The notes beneath the pieces were generated by a model. That model saw nothing but the letters and a program-made list of their open reading frames with translations. It did not search any database and was not told where the DNA came from. 64,000 bases of DNA from assembly GCA_024707075.1 (NCBI GenBank), contig JANQAK010000001.1:1448001-1512000 (forward strand). The letters run 5' to 3'. This document shows, piece after piece, positions 53,996 to 62,763 of this stretch. Numbering within the stretch: the stretch's first letter is position 1; each line of letters starts with the position of its first letter. Made by a program: the position numbers and the translations under genes. Source of the DNA: Afipia sp. GTDB lineage: Bacteria > Pseudomonadota > Alphaproteobacteria > Rhizobiales > Xanthobacteraceae.

Positions 53996-54487
53996 ATGAA
54001 ACACGCGAAGCCTGTCTTCCCCGACCCGGATCACGACCACGGCCGTTGCGCCGAGGACGCGTTCTCGCACGCTGAAAAAGTCTGCGCGGGACGCGGTCAG
54101 AAATTCACGCCGATCCGGCGGCAGGTGCTGGGCGCGTTGCTGTCGAGCCACCGGCCGCTCGGCGCCTATGAGGTGATCGATGAACTTGCCAAGACCATGC
54201 CGCGTCCTGCACCGATCACGGTTTATCGCGCCCTGGATTTCCTGATGGAGAACGGTTTCGTTCACCGCATCGAAAGCCGCAACGCGTTTCTGGCGTGCGC
54301 GCATAATCATGACGAGACGTCGGTGGTGGCGTTCCTGATTTGCGAGACTTGCGGATCGGTCGGTGAAATTCCGGCAGCACCGCTGGCGCAGAGTTTCAAC
54401 GCCGCCGCGCGCGGCACCGGCTTCGCGCCGAAATTGTCGGTGGTGGAAATCACCGGCACCTGCGCGCATTGCCAGCAGGTGGCGTAG
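53996..54487 (+). CDS. zur: Fur-family regulator, Zur-like
   Basis: This 163-residue winged-helix metalloregulator has an HTH region LGAYEVIDELAKTMPRPAPITVYRALDFLMENG. The Zn-structural cysteines lie in LICETCGSVGE and TGTCAHCQ at the C-terminus, and HNHDE is part of the sensory site. The His/Asp-rich N-terminus DPDHDHGRCAEDAF and the sequence RRQVLGALLSSHRPLGAYE are typical of the Zur branch. ATG 53996 (MKHAKP) is chosen; ATG 53957 is possible. No znuABC genes are adjacent, and I saw no clear Zur box in front. Confidence 0.8.
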   Translation: MKHAKPVFPDPDHDHGRCAEDAFSHAEKVCAGRGQKFTPIRRQVLGALLSSHRPLGAYEVIDELAKTMPRPAPITVYRALDFLMENGFVHRIESRNAFLACAHNHDETSVVAFLICETCGSVGEIPAAPLAQSFNAAARGTGFAPKLSVVEITGTCAHCQQVA

Positions 54488-54582
54488 TCTCCGGCGCATG
54501 ATGGTGTCCGAAAGCCGCTTCGCATCTTTCCGCATTATGCTTTGAAAACAACAACACGGCGCAAAGCCGGACACGGGGTGGC

Positions 54583-55530
54583 ATGTCATCAGATCGTTTG
54601 AATACTACGGCATCGGGGCGTCCCCTGAGTGCGACGGCTGTCGCCTTGATGGTGATGCTGTGCCTGAGCTGGGGCTTCAATCAGATTGCGATCAAGTTCG
54701 CGCTTCCTGATATTCCGCCGCTGTTGCAGGCCACCATCAGGTCGATGGGTGGCTTGCTGGTCATCCTGCTGGTGGCGCGGGTGCGCGGCGTACCGATGTT
54801 CAGTCGCGACGGCACGCTCAAGGCGGGGCTGCTCGCCGGGCTGCTCTTCGGCCTCGAATTCATCCTGATCTATCGCGGCTTGCTCTACACCACGGCGTCG
54901 CGGGCCGTGGTGTTTCTCTATGTCGCGCCGTTCGTGGTGGCACTCGGGGCAAGGCGGTTTCTCGGCGAGCAGTTGAGCGGCTTGCAGTGGGGCGGGCTGG
55001 CGTTGTCTTTCGCCGGCGTGGCACTGGCCATCGGCGTGCCGCAGCCGTCCGTCGACGCCAATGTCATTCTGGGAGACATCATGGTGGTGGGCGGCGGCAT
55101 CCTGTGGGCTGCGACCACGCTGACGGTGAAGGCGTCGCGGCTGTTGCAGGCTCCGCCTGAGAAAACGCTGGCCTACCAGGTTGCCGTCTCGGTTCCGATT
55201 CTGGCTCTGGCGGCGGCGGTCTCCGGCGAGAGCATCACTCATATGCCCGGCCCGGCAGCCCTCATATCCATGGCCTACCAGACCTTCTGGGTTGTCGGGA
55301 CGACATTCCTGATCTGGTTCTTTCTCATAAAGTCCTATTCGGCGAGCAAACTGTCGTCATTTACCTTTATGACGCCCTTGTTCGGGGTCATTGGCGGCTA
55401 TTTCGTGATGCATGACCACCTGACTCCGGCCTTTGCGGGGGCTGCCCTTCTGGTCATGGCGGGCCTATATCTGGTAAACTGCCGTGGCGAGGCAGGTGGC
55501 GATCCCCTGCTCCCCGTCACAAAAAACTGA
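54583..55530 (+). CDS. EamA-family (DMT) transporter
   Basis: This 315-residue inner-membrane protein has ten TM helices in two EamA repeats. Repeat 1 opens with MVMLCLSWGFNQIAIKFAL and ends ALGARRFLGEQLSG; repeat 2 covers VGGGILWAATTLTVKASRLL to FGVIGGYFVMHDHLTP. The family exports metabolites such as amino acids. The start at 54583 is preceded by a weak Shine-Dalgarno. ispG follows 27 bp after its stop, so the two may be co-transcribed. Confidence 0.85.
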   Translation: MSSDRLNTTASGRPLSATAVALMVMLCLSWGFNQIAIKFALPDIPPLLQATIRSMGGLLVILLVARVRGVPMFSRDGTLKAGLLAGLLFGLEFILIYRGLLYTTASRAVVFLYVAPFVVALGARRFLGEQLSGLQWGGLALSFAGVALAIGVPQPSVDANVILGDIMVVGGGILWAATTLTVKASRLLQAPPEKTLAYQVAVSVPILALAAAVSGESITHMPGPAALISMAYQTFWVVGTTFLIWFFLIKSYSASKLSSFTFMTPLFGVIGGYFVMHDHLTPAFAGAALLVMAGLYLVNCRGEAGGDPLLPVTKN

Positions 55531-55557
55531 TATTTGAGCCCCGAAAGGGATTTCGAA

Positions 55558-56844
55558 GTGAGCGATCTGAAAGAACGAACCAGAGCCATCGAGGCCGGCC
55601 CCAAGGGGCGCCACCGCACGGTTCAGGTTGTGGTCGGCAACGTCAAGGTTGGCGGTGGCGCACCGATCGTGGTGCAGTCGATGACCAACACCGACACCGC
55701 CGACATCGAAGGCACCGTCACGCAGGTCGCAGCCCTTGCGCGCGCCGGTTCCGAAATGGTTCGTATCACGGTGGACCGTGACGAGGCCGCTGCTGCCGTT
55801 CCGCATATCCGCGAGAAACTCGACAAGCTCGGCGTCGACGTGCCGCTGATCGGCGACTTTCACTACATCGGCCACAAGCTGCTCGCCGATCATCCGGCAT
55901 GCGCGGCGGCATTGTCCAAGTACCGCATCAATCCGGGCAATGTCGGTTTCAAGAACAAGCGCGACACGCAGTTCACCGACATTGTCGAGATGGCGCTCAA
56001 GCACGGCAAGACTATCCGCATCGGCGCCAACTGGGGTTCGCTGGATCAGGAATTGCTAACCAAGCTGATGGAAGAGAATGCGGCGTCGCCGAATCCGATC
56101 GATGCCCGCGCGGTGACGCGCGAGGCGATGGTGCAGTCAGCGCTGCTGTCGGCGGCGCGTGCCGAGGAAATCGGCCTGCCGAAGAACCGCATGATCCTGT
56201 CGGCGAAAGTTTCCAACGTCCAGGATCTGATCGCGGTGTATCGCGAACTCGCGGCGCGGTCCGACTACGCGATCCATCTTGGCCTCACCGAAGCCGGTAT
56301 GGGATCGAAGGGCATCGTCGCATCGTCCGCCGCGCTCGGCATCCTGCTTCAGGACGGCATCGGCGATACCATCCGCGTCTCATTGACGCCGGAGCCGGGT
56401 GGCGATCGCACCATCGAAGTAAAGGTCGGTCAGGAAATTCTCCAGACCATGGGCTTCCGCACCTTCGTGCCGCTGGTCGCGGCATGCCCCGGTTGCGGCC
56501 GCACCACATCGACGGTGTTCCAGGAACTGGCGCGCGACATTCAGGCGTTCATCCGCGACGAAATGCCGAACTGGAAAACGCGCTATCCCGGCGTCGAGGA
56601 ACTCAATGTCGCGGTGATGGGCTGTATCGTCAACGGCCCCGGCGAATCCAAGCACGCCAACATCGGCATCTCGCTGCCGGGTACCGGCGAAACGCCGGCC
56701 GCGCCGGTGTTCGTGGACGGCCAGAAATTCCGCACGCTGCGCGGCCCGAGCATCGCCACCGATTTCAAGGCGCTGGTGATCGACTATATCGAGCAGCGGT
56801 ATGGCGCGGGCGCGAAGACTCCGGCTGTGACGGCGGCGGAATAA
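55558..56844 (+). CDS. ispG: 4-hydroxy-3-methylbut-2-enyl-diphosphate synthase (IspG/GcpE)
   Basis: This 428-residue iron-sulfur enzyme converts MEcPP to HMBPP in the MEP isoprenoid pathway. The N-terminal TIM barrel has [17 protein letters not shown] and [16 protein letters not shown]. The [4Fe-4S] ligands are in [12 protein letters not shown] and [17 protein letters not shown] chose GTG 55558 because AAAGGGA sits at good spacing before it; an earlier in-frame TTG at 55534 would add eight residues. It works with ispA, found 2.4 kb further on, in the same pathway. Confidence 0.93.
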   Translation: MSDLKERTRAIEAGPKGRHRTVQVVVGNVKVGGGAPIVVQSMTNTDTADIEGTVTQVAALARAGSEMVRITVDRDEAAAAVPHIREKLDKLGVDVPLIGDFHYIGHKLLADHPACAAALSKYRINPGNVGFKNKRDTQFTDIVEMALKHGKTIRIGANWGSLDQELLTKLMEENAASPNPIDARAVTREAMVQSALLSAARAEEIGLPKNRMILSAKVSNVQDLIAVYRELAARSDYAIHLGLTEAGMGSKGIVASSAALGILLQDGIGDTIRVSLTPEPGGDRTIEVKVGQEILQTMGFRTFVPLVAACPGCGRTTSTVFQELARDIQAFIRDEMPNWKTRYPGVEELNVAVMGCIVNGPGESKHANIGISLPGTGETPAAPVFVDGQKFRTLRGPSIATDFKALVIDYIEQRYGAGAKTPAVTAAE

Positions 56845-56861
56845 TTCCTGCGTTAAGAAAA

Positions 56862-56966
56862 CCTCATCCTGAGGAGCAGCGCAAAGCGTTGCGTCTCGAA
56901 GGATGAGGTTTGTGTGTCGTCTCATGGTTCGAGACGCGAGGCTTTGCCTCGCTCCTCACCATGAGG
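56862..56966. repeat. Two-hairpin repeat, copy C, between convergent ispG and nhaP genes
   Basis: Hairpin 56862-56908 has CCTCATCCT / AGGATGAGG arms with inner GCAGCGCAAAGCGTTGC. Hairpin 56921-56966 has CTCATGGT / ACCATGAG arms with inner GCGAGG / CCTCGC. It starts 18 nt after the ispG stop and ends 15 nt before the nhaP stop. It is in the same orientation as copy B. Confidence 0.85.
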
Positions 56967-56980
56967 ATCGCGCCCGCCTG

Positions 56981-58588
56981 TTAGACCGGCAGGTTTTTTT
57001 CACGATTGTCGACGACCGCTTCCTCAAGATCGAGATCGCGCTCAATCCGCCGCCGGGTTTCGTCGGTGATCTTGCCGTCGCGCAGCAGCTTGTGCAGATA
57101 GGTGCGCTCGATGGTGATGATCTCGCGCACCAGCGACGCGCCCTGCGTCGCCGGCGTGAACTGGCCTTCTTCCCTTGGAGGCTCGGGAAGCGCGCGCATC
57201 CGCGTTTCGTGACGGGCCTCGAGAAACCGGGCGAGGCTTTCGGGCAGGTTGCGCTCCCTGATGATCGTGTCGAGCGAGCCGCGCGCGGCTTCGAGGATCT
57301 CTCGCCGCGCGGCGATCTCGGCTTCGCGCTCGTGAATGGCTTCGAGTTGTCCGTGCTTCGACAGGCCGAGCAGCTTCACCACCAGCGGCAGCGTCAGTCC
57401 GATCCCGACCAGCGTGACGAAGATCACCCCGAAGGTCACGAACAGGATCAGATCGCGATGGGGGAATTCCTCGCCGTTGGGCAGCGTCAGCGGCACCGCG
57501 AGCGCAACCGCCAGCGAGACAACACCGCGGATGCCGGTAAACCCAATCACCACAATGGCGCGCCATGACGGCAACGGGTCGCGGGTGGCGAGGCGTTTGC
57601 TGAACACCCGCGTCAGATAGGTGCCGGGGAAGACCCACAGGAATCGTGCGACGACGACGATCGCGGAGACGATGGCGATCGCCGCAAGAATTTCTCCGAC
57701 AGGCAGGTCCCTGGATTTCTCCATCAGCAGTCGCGTCTCGAAGCCGATCATCAGGAACAGCACGCCTTCGATCAGCCAGATCACGACGTCCCAGAAGAAG
57801 ATGCCTTGCAGACGGGTGCTTGAGGGAATCAGCAGCGGGCCGTTCCAGCTTACATAGAGGCCGGTTACCACGGTCGCGATCACGCCCGAGCCGCCGAGAT
57901 GTTCCGGAACCCAGAAGGCGAGGTACGGTGTCAGCAGCGAGAGGGCAATCTCGACACGCGGGTCGTGCGCCCATTGCCGCAGCCGCAGGCTGAGCCATCC
58001 GACTGCGATGCCGAAGATGATTTCCCCCACGATGATCGCGATGAATGTGCCGGCGGCGGGCGCGAGCGAGAACGTCCCGGTCGAGACGGCGAGGACCGCG
58101 AAGCGATACAGGATCAGCGCGGTGGCGTCGTTCGCCAGCCCTTCGCCTTCGAGAATGACAAGGATGCGATGCGGCAGTTTCAACCGCCTGGCGATGGCCA
58201 GCGGCGCAACCACATCCGGCGGCGATACGATCGCGCCCAGCACGAAGCCGACGCCCCACGGCAGACCGAGGACCAAGTGTGCGGCGGCCGCCACCGCGCA
58301 GGTCGTGAAGATCACGCAGCCGATGGCGAGCAGGGTGATCGGCCGCAGGTTGGACTTGAACTCCCGCCAGCTCATCGAAACGCCGGCCGAATAGATCAGC
58401 GGCGGCAGCACCAGCAGCAGTACGCCCTCCGGGTGAATCTCGATGCGCGGAAACCATGGCGTGAAGGCCAGCACGATACCGACGATCAGGAATACGATGG
58501 CGGGTGCGACGCTGAGTTTCTTTGCCAGCGTGGCGGACGCTCCAAGCACGGTCAGGACCAGCAGGAAGGTCAGGAACGTCGTTACCAT
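56981..58588 (-). CDS. CPA1-family Na+/H+ antiporter (NhaP-like)
   Basis: This 535-residue inner-membrane antiporter has about 12 TM helices in residues 1-410. GAIVSPPDVVAPLAIAR holds the Asp-containing ion site, ILEGEGLANDATALILYRFAV the NDA motif of CPA1, and FTGIRGVVSLAVALAVPL the late conserved helix. A cytosolic helical tail (about 415-535) is rich in Arg and Glu and probably regulatory. It exchanges sodium or potassium for protons. It runs in the same direction as the DUF1345 and ispA genes upstream of it. Confidence 0.9.
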   Translation of the reverse strand: MVTTFLTFLLVLTVLGASATLAKKLSVAPAIVFLIVGIVLAFTPWFPRIEIHPEGVLLLVLPPLIYSAGVSMSWREFKSNLRPITLLAIGCVIFTTCAVAAAAHLVLGLPWGVGFVLGAIVSPPDVVAPLAIARRLKLPHRILVILEGEGLANDATALILYRFAVLAVSTGTFSLAPAAGTFIAIIVGEIIFGIAVGWLSLRLRQWAHDPRVEIALSLLTPYLAFWVPEHLGGSGVIATVVTGLYVSWNGPLLIPSSTRLQGIFFWDVVIWLIEGVLFLMIGFETRLLMEKSRDLPVGEILAAIAIVSAIVVVARFLWVFPGTYLTRVFSKRLATRDPLPSWRAIVVIGFTGIRGVVSLAVALAVPLTLPNGEEFPHRDLILFVTFGVIFVTLVGIGLTLPLVVKLLGLSKHGQLEAIHEREAEIAARREILEAARGSLDTIIRERNLPESLARFLEARHETRMRALPEPPREEGQFTPATQGASLVREIITIERTYLHKLLRDGKITDETRRRIERDLDLEEAVVDNREKNLPV

Positions 58589-58594
58589 GAGAGA

Positions 58595-59275
58595 TCAGAT
58601 CGCACTGGCCGCGATGTTGACCATCAGGGCCACCAGCGCGGTATTGAAGATAAAAGAAGCGACGCCGTGCGCGGTGGCGGTGCGGCGGATGATCCTGTCG
58701 GTGATGCCGACGTCCGACACTTGTGCCGTCATGCCGATCACGAATGAAAAGTAGACGAAGTCCCAGTAGTCAGGCTTTTGCTCGCCGCCGGGGAAGGCGA
58801 GCCCGCCGGTATTCCGGCTGCGGTAGTATTCGTGCGCGTAGTGAAGCGCGAAGGTGGTATGGATCGCGCTCCAGGACAGCACGATGGTCATCACAGCAAG
58901 GATGAGTTGCGGCGCGCGCTGCGGCTTGATGCCGAGCTCCATCACAATGGCGGCGATGCTCGCGAAGGCTGCGACTGCCGTCAGAGTCAGAATCAGGAAA
59001 CGTCCATCATCCTGAAGCGCGGCGAGTTTGCGGATACGCTCGCTGTCGCACGACAGGAACAGGACGAAGGCGAGCGTGATGTAGAACGCGATGGAAATGT
59101 CCCAGGCGATCAAAAGCCGAGTCGCAATGCGCAGCGATTCCGGCAACACCAGAAGGGACGCGAGGCCGATGGCGATCGAGATGAACAGACGGGGCCGGGC
59201 GAGAACGATGCGGACCGGCTTCGGCATCGCCCGGAGGCGGTGCAGATAGGGGTCTTCGTCGTTCTTGCCTGCCAT
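58595..59275 (-). CDS. DUF1345 family inner-membrane protein
   Basis: This 226-residue protein has five TM segments: LFISIAIGLASLLVL, AWDISIAFYITLAFVLFLS, FLILTLTAVAAFASIAAIVM, LILAVMTIVLSWSAIHTTFA and the C-terminal helix VASFIFNTALVALMVNIAAS. The motif WDFVYFSFVIGMTAQVSDV is the diagnostic core of DUF1345. Function unknown. Its stop lies 6 bp before the nhaP start and its start 8 bp after ispA, so ispA-DUF1345-nhaP may be one unit. Confidence 0.86.
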   Translation of the reverse strand: MAGKNDEDPYLHRLRAMPKPVRIVLARPRLFISIAIGLASLLVLPESLRIATRLLIAWDISIAFYITLAFVLFLSCDSERIRKLAALQDDGRFLILTLTAVAAFASIAAIVMELGIKPQRAPQLILAVMTIVLSWSAIHTTFALHYAHEYYRSRNTGGLAFPGGEQKPDYWDFVYFSFVIGMTAQVSDVGITDRIIRRTATAHGVASFIFNTALVALMVNIAASAI

Positions 59276-59283
59276 TCCCTCTC

Positions 59284-60210
59284 CTAGTTCTGTCGCTCGG
59301 CGACGAAGCGCGACGCTGCGCGCAGGACATCGCCCTTTGCGCCGAACGGCGCGAGCGCCGCGTCGGCCTGTTTCAGGAGATCGCGCACGCGGGCCTTCGC
59401 GCCGTCGATGCCGAGCAGCGTGACGAAGGTGGTCTTGCCGGCGGCGGCATCCTGTCCCGCCGGCTTGCCGAGCGCCGCCGCATCGCCTTCGACATCGAGA
59501 AGATCGTCGGCGATCTGGAACGCTTCGCCCAACGCATGACCGTAGGTGTCGAGCGCGTCGTACTGTTCCTTCGGCGCCTGGCCGAGCAGGGCGCCTGCGA
59601 TGCAGCCGTACTTGAGCAGGGCGCCGGTTTTCATCTGCTGCAACTTCGCGACATCCGGCGGCTCGCGGTCGCCGAAGCGGCCTTCGCCGGCAAGATCCAT
59701 GATCTGTCCGCCGACCATGCCGCCGACGCCGGCCGCGCGCGCCAGCGCGCGGGTCAGCAACAGGCGCACCGTCGGATCCTTGTGAACCTCGTCTCGGGTG
59801 ATGATGTCGAAGGCGATGGTGAGAAGCCCATCACCGGCGAGGATCGCGGTGGCGTCGTCGTATTTCTTGTGCGCTGTGGGGCGGCCGCGCCGCAGGTCGC
59901 TGTTGTCCATCGACGGCAGATCGTCGTGGATCAGCGAATAGCAGTGAATGCATTCGAGCGCCGCGCCCGCCATCAGCGCTGCGTCACGGGCCACGCCGAA
60001 CATTGCGGCGCTTTCCACCACCAGAAAAGGGCGAAGCCGCTTGCCGCCATTGAGGCTCGAATAGCGCATCGATTCCATCAGCCGGCTCGGACGCTCGATC
60101 TCGCCGGACAGCGGCGTGTCCGACAAGAGACGCGTCAGCAGCGTCTCGGTGTCCGCCGCGGTGGCGTCGAGCCGTTTCATGAAATCCTGTGGTGAAGTGC
60201 CGGTGGTCAT
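59284..60210 (-). CDS. ispA: Farnesyl diphosphate synthase / polyprenyl synthetase
   Basis: This 308-residue cytosolic enzyme condenses IPP with DMAPP and GPP. The first Asp-rich motif is YSLIHDDLPSMDNSDLRRG (about residues 92-110). The second is FQIADDLLDVEGD (about 234-246), preceded by KTGALLKYGC. ATG 60210 is preceded on the minus strand by GGAG at good spacing; a longer frame upstream is not used. Forms a divergent pair with mtgA, with 150 bp between, and supplies the lipid carrier for peptidoglycan synthesis. Confidence 0.92.
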   Translation of the reverse strand: MTTGTSPQDFMKRLDATAADTETLLTRLLSDTPLSGEIERPSRLMESMRYSSLNGGKRLRPFLVVESAAMFGVARDAALMAGAALECIHCYSLIHDDLPSMDNSDLRRGRPTAHKKYDDATAILAGDGLLTIAFDIITRDEVHKDPTVRLLLTRALARAAGVGGMVGGQIMDLAGEGRFGDREPPDVAKLQQMKTGALLKYGCIAGALLGQAPKEQYDALDTYGHALGEAFQIADDLLDVEGDAAALGKPAGQDAAAGKTTFVTLLGIDGAKARVRDLLKQADAALAPFGAKGDVLRAASRFVAERQN

Positions 60211-60360
60211 CAAAAACTCCAAAGAGACGCAAATTTCGGCGGACAATCGGTCATGGCATCGCCCGCGTCAATTCCGCAAAGCCTTATCCCGTGCGGGATT
60301 TGGCTAGGGCAGGGCCGCGGGTTTCTGCTAGCTAGGACAGTCATCAGGGCATGAGGCGTA

Positions 60361-61034
60361 ATGCGACGATTGATCCGTATGATTGTGCTGTTTGTGCTGG
60401 GACTGGTGCTTTTGCCCTATGTCCTGACGCCGATCTACAGTGCGGGTCACCCTATCTCGATGCTGATGATCGGGCGGTTTCTTTCCGGCGAGCCGGTAGC
60501 GCGGACATGGATCGATATCGACGCCATCGCGCCGGCCCTGCCGCGCTCCGTCGTTGCGGCCGAGGATGCCAAGTTCTGCTTCCACCACGGCATCGACTGG
60601 GATTCGGTGCAGGACATTCTCGAGGAGGCGCAGGACGGCGAGGTCTCCCGCGGCGGTTCGACCATCACGCAGCAGGTCGCGAAGAACCTGTTCCTGTGGC
60701 CGGGCCGTAGCGTGGTCCGCAAGGTGCTGGAATTTCCGCTGGCGCTGTGGATCGACCTGATACTGCCGAAAAAGCGTATTCTTGAGCTTTATCTGAACGT
60801 GGCGGAGCTTGGGCCGAGCGGCCAGTTCGGGGCTGAGGCGGGCGCGAACTATGCGTTCGGCCGCTCTGCCTCGGCACTGTCGGCGCAGGAGGCGGCCCTG
60901 TTGGCCTCGATCCTCCCCAATCCGGTGACCCGGAGCGCCCGCACGCCGGGTCCGGGGTCAGGCGGCTGGCCGGAACCTATGTGCAGCGGGCGCAGTCGGC
61001 GGAAATCTCCAACTGCTGGGGGCGGAATCGCTGA
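60361..61034 (+). CDS. mtgA: Monofunctional peptidoglycan transglycosylase MtgA, with an apparent 1-bp deletion near the end
   Basis: This GT51 enzyme is anchored by one TM ([16 protein letters not shown]). Its catalytic region has [31 protein letters not shown] and [14 protein letters not shown]. It polymerises lipid II into glycan strands. After [18 protein letters not shown] the frame slips at GGGG 60954-60957: a fifth G restores [25 protein letters not shown] and a TGA at 61032-61034 (224 aa), the normal family ending. As sequenced, the frame instead runs to 61077 with an unrelated 30-residue tail. The catalytic domain is intact either way. Confidence 0.85.
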
Positions 61035-61174
61035 TTTTGGGCCATTTTGGCGTATTTTCCGCAGGCCCATGGTCTAGCTTTCCCGTCCGCCTTCCTCTAT
61101 ATACGCGGCCTCAATCCGAATTCTGGAGAGCCCCCGCCCGGCGGGTGAGCCTTGATTTAGAGGACGACGATCCC

Positions 61175-61357
61175 ATGGCCGTTCCACGCAGGAAAACCTC
61201 GCCGTCGCGCCGCGGCATGCGCCGCTCGGCGGACGCACTCAAGAAGCCGACGTATGTCGAGGACAAGGATTCGGGCGAATTGCGCCGTCCGCATCACCTC
61301 GATCTCAAGACCGGCATGTACAAGGGCCGCCAGGTCCTGAAGGTCAAGAAGGACTGA
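61175..61357 (+). CDS. rpmF: 50S ribosomal protein L32
   Basis: This 60-residue basic ribosomal protein has [20 protein letters not shown] at the N-terminus and [19 protein letters not shown] at the C-terminus, as in other alphaproteobacteria. It lacks the zinc-binding cysteines found in some L32 proteins. ATG 61175 follows AGAGGACGA. It lies alone, 140 bp after the end of mtgA. Confidence 0.95.
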   Translation: MAVPRRKTSPSRRGMRRSADALKKPTYVEDKDSGELRRPHHLDLKTGMYKGRQVLKVKKD

Positions 61358-61502
61358 TTGTCCTTCTCGGTTCGCGCTGCCTCGCGCAGCGCGAACGCGG
61401 TGATGTCGGCGGAAGGGCTGTGCCAACGCCTTCCACAAGAACGCCACACACCCATGTGACGACAAGCGCCCACAGGACGTCGTTCTGAGAAAGCTGCCGG
61501 CG

Positions 61503-62223
61503 ATGATCGGTTTCCCGCTGCTTCTGATTCCGTTCGCGATCTACAACATCTTCGTATTCCTGATGCCGGGCGTGGCGTTCACCGCGCCGATCGTGGACGT
61601 GCCGTTGATGTCGGGCGCGACGTGGGCTCCCACATTCGGCGATGCGCTGCTGGCGCTCGGCGTGCTGTTGCTGTTGCTCGAAGTCATCAAGGCGTCGCGG
61701 CCCGGCGCGCGGTATCTCACGGATCATTTGCTGTCGCTGATCGTGTTCGGGGCGGCAGCGGCGGAGTTTTCTGCTGCTGGTGCCGTTCGGCACCTCGACC
61801 TTCTTCCTGTTGACCGTGCTGATGGCCGTGGAGTTTCTCGCCGGCGTGTCCATGAGCGTCCGCAACCGGCATCGCCATGTGCCCGCCGCGGCCCCCGCGG
61901 CTCCCCCTGTGGACGTCACGCGCGATGCGGTGCCGATCCCGGCCAGCCGCGAACCGTCCTTCGATCCGGCGCCTCAGGCCCCCAAGCCGGTCGAGCCGGT
62001 GTTCGCGCCTGAGCCACGTCTTGAGCCGCAGCATGTTTCAGAGCCGCAGCCTGAAGCAGCGCCAAAGCCGGTGCCGACACTCGCCGTGATCCGGAGTCCC
62101 GAGAATCCTGCTCCTGCTCCGGTTGCTGCGCCTCCCGCGACCGAGCGCAAGATCGCGGACTGGAGCGTCGCCGACCTGGTGTCCGATCACGAGCCGGAAC
62201 GCGGACCCCAGCCAAAGCCCTGA
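61503..62223 (+). CDS. Inner-membrane protein with Pro/Ala-rich tail (hypothetical), broken by an apparent 1-bp insertion
   Basis: From ATG 61503 the protein has TM helices FPLLLIPFAIYNIFVFLMPG, FGDALLALGVLLLLLEVI and LLSLIVFGAAAAEF. At TTTT (61767-61770) the frame is lost. With three T it continues LLLVPFGTSTFFLLTVLMAV, giving a fourth TM, then a long Pro/Ala/Glu-rich cytosolic or periplasmic tail ending DWSVADLVSDHE, for 239 aa in all. I do not recognise a named family, though the layout is that of conserved hypothetical membrane proteins in this group. The two halves fit together only with the one-base correction. Confidence 0.65.
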
Positions 62224-62230
62224 TCGCGCC

Positions 62231-62542
62231 TCACGCGATCTGCGATAGCACCCTGCCGGAACCGCCTGCGTCCTTCGCGGTTGCACGATCATACGTCGCG
62301 CGCGCGGCGGCCGGTGTCGCTCGCCGTAACGTGCGTGTCTGCGGGGTATGTTCCGCCATCGCAATCAGGTGTGCGACGAACGAGGCGTCCGGGCGCCCCG
62401 TGCGGGACAGCGGAATCCACTCCACGCGTCCAACCGGGACCAGCGCGTGTGTGGCAACGGGTTCAGGCGCGGGGTCGCCGTGCGCCGTTTCCCTTTTGGG
62501 CGTCGTCCGTCCGGCCGCCGGTGTGATGCTGGAAACGGTCAT
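62231..62542 (-). CDS. Small conserved-type hypothetical protein
   Basis: This 103-residue protein has a Thr/Pro-rich N-terminus and the central run TGRPDASFVAHLIAMAEHTP, then QTRTLRRATPAAARATYD. Sequences of this type (RPDASFVAHLIA, then QTR-x-LRR) occur as short proteins in bradyrhizobia, with no known function. It ends 7 bp from the stop of the membrane protein gene on the other strand. No signal peptide or TM helix is seen. Confidence rests on the coding-like sequence only. Confidence 0.5.
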   Translation of the reverse strand: MTVSSITPAAGRTTPKRETAHGDPAPEPVATHALVPVGRVEWIPLSRTGRPDASFVAHLIAMAEHTPQTRTLRRATPAAARATYDRATAKDAGGSGRVLSQIA

Positions 62543-62763
62543 TGCCTGTCTGCCGCCTGTTTCATTTCGAGACGCAATGCGTCTTCCAAGGGCAGCATCG
62601 CAAGGGTTGTGCCGGACGTGGTTGGCAGCGGGTTACCTCCTTCCGGACATTCAGAAACACCCGGTTTGTCGGATTATTCAGGAAGTTGAGCTAGACTGAC
62701 GCGCACCGGAGACTTCAACTTCCGTCGCCGAATCACCCGCATGCGTCCCGGAACGAGGCACCT

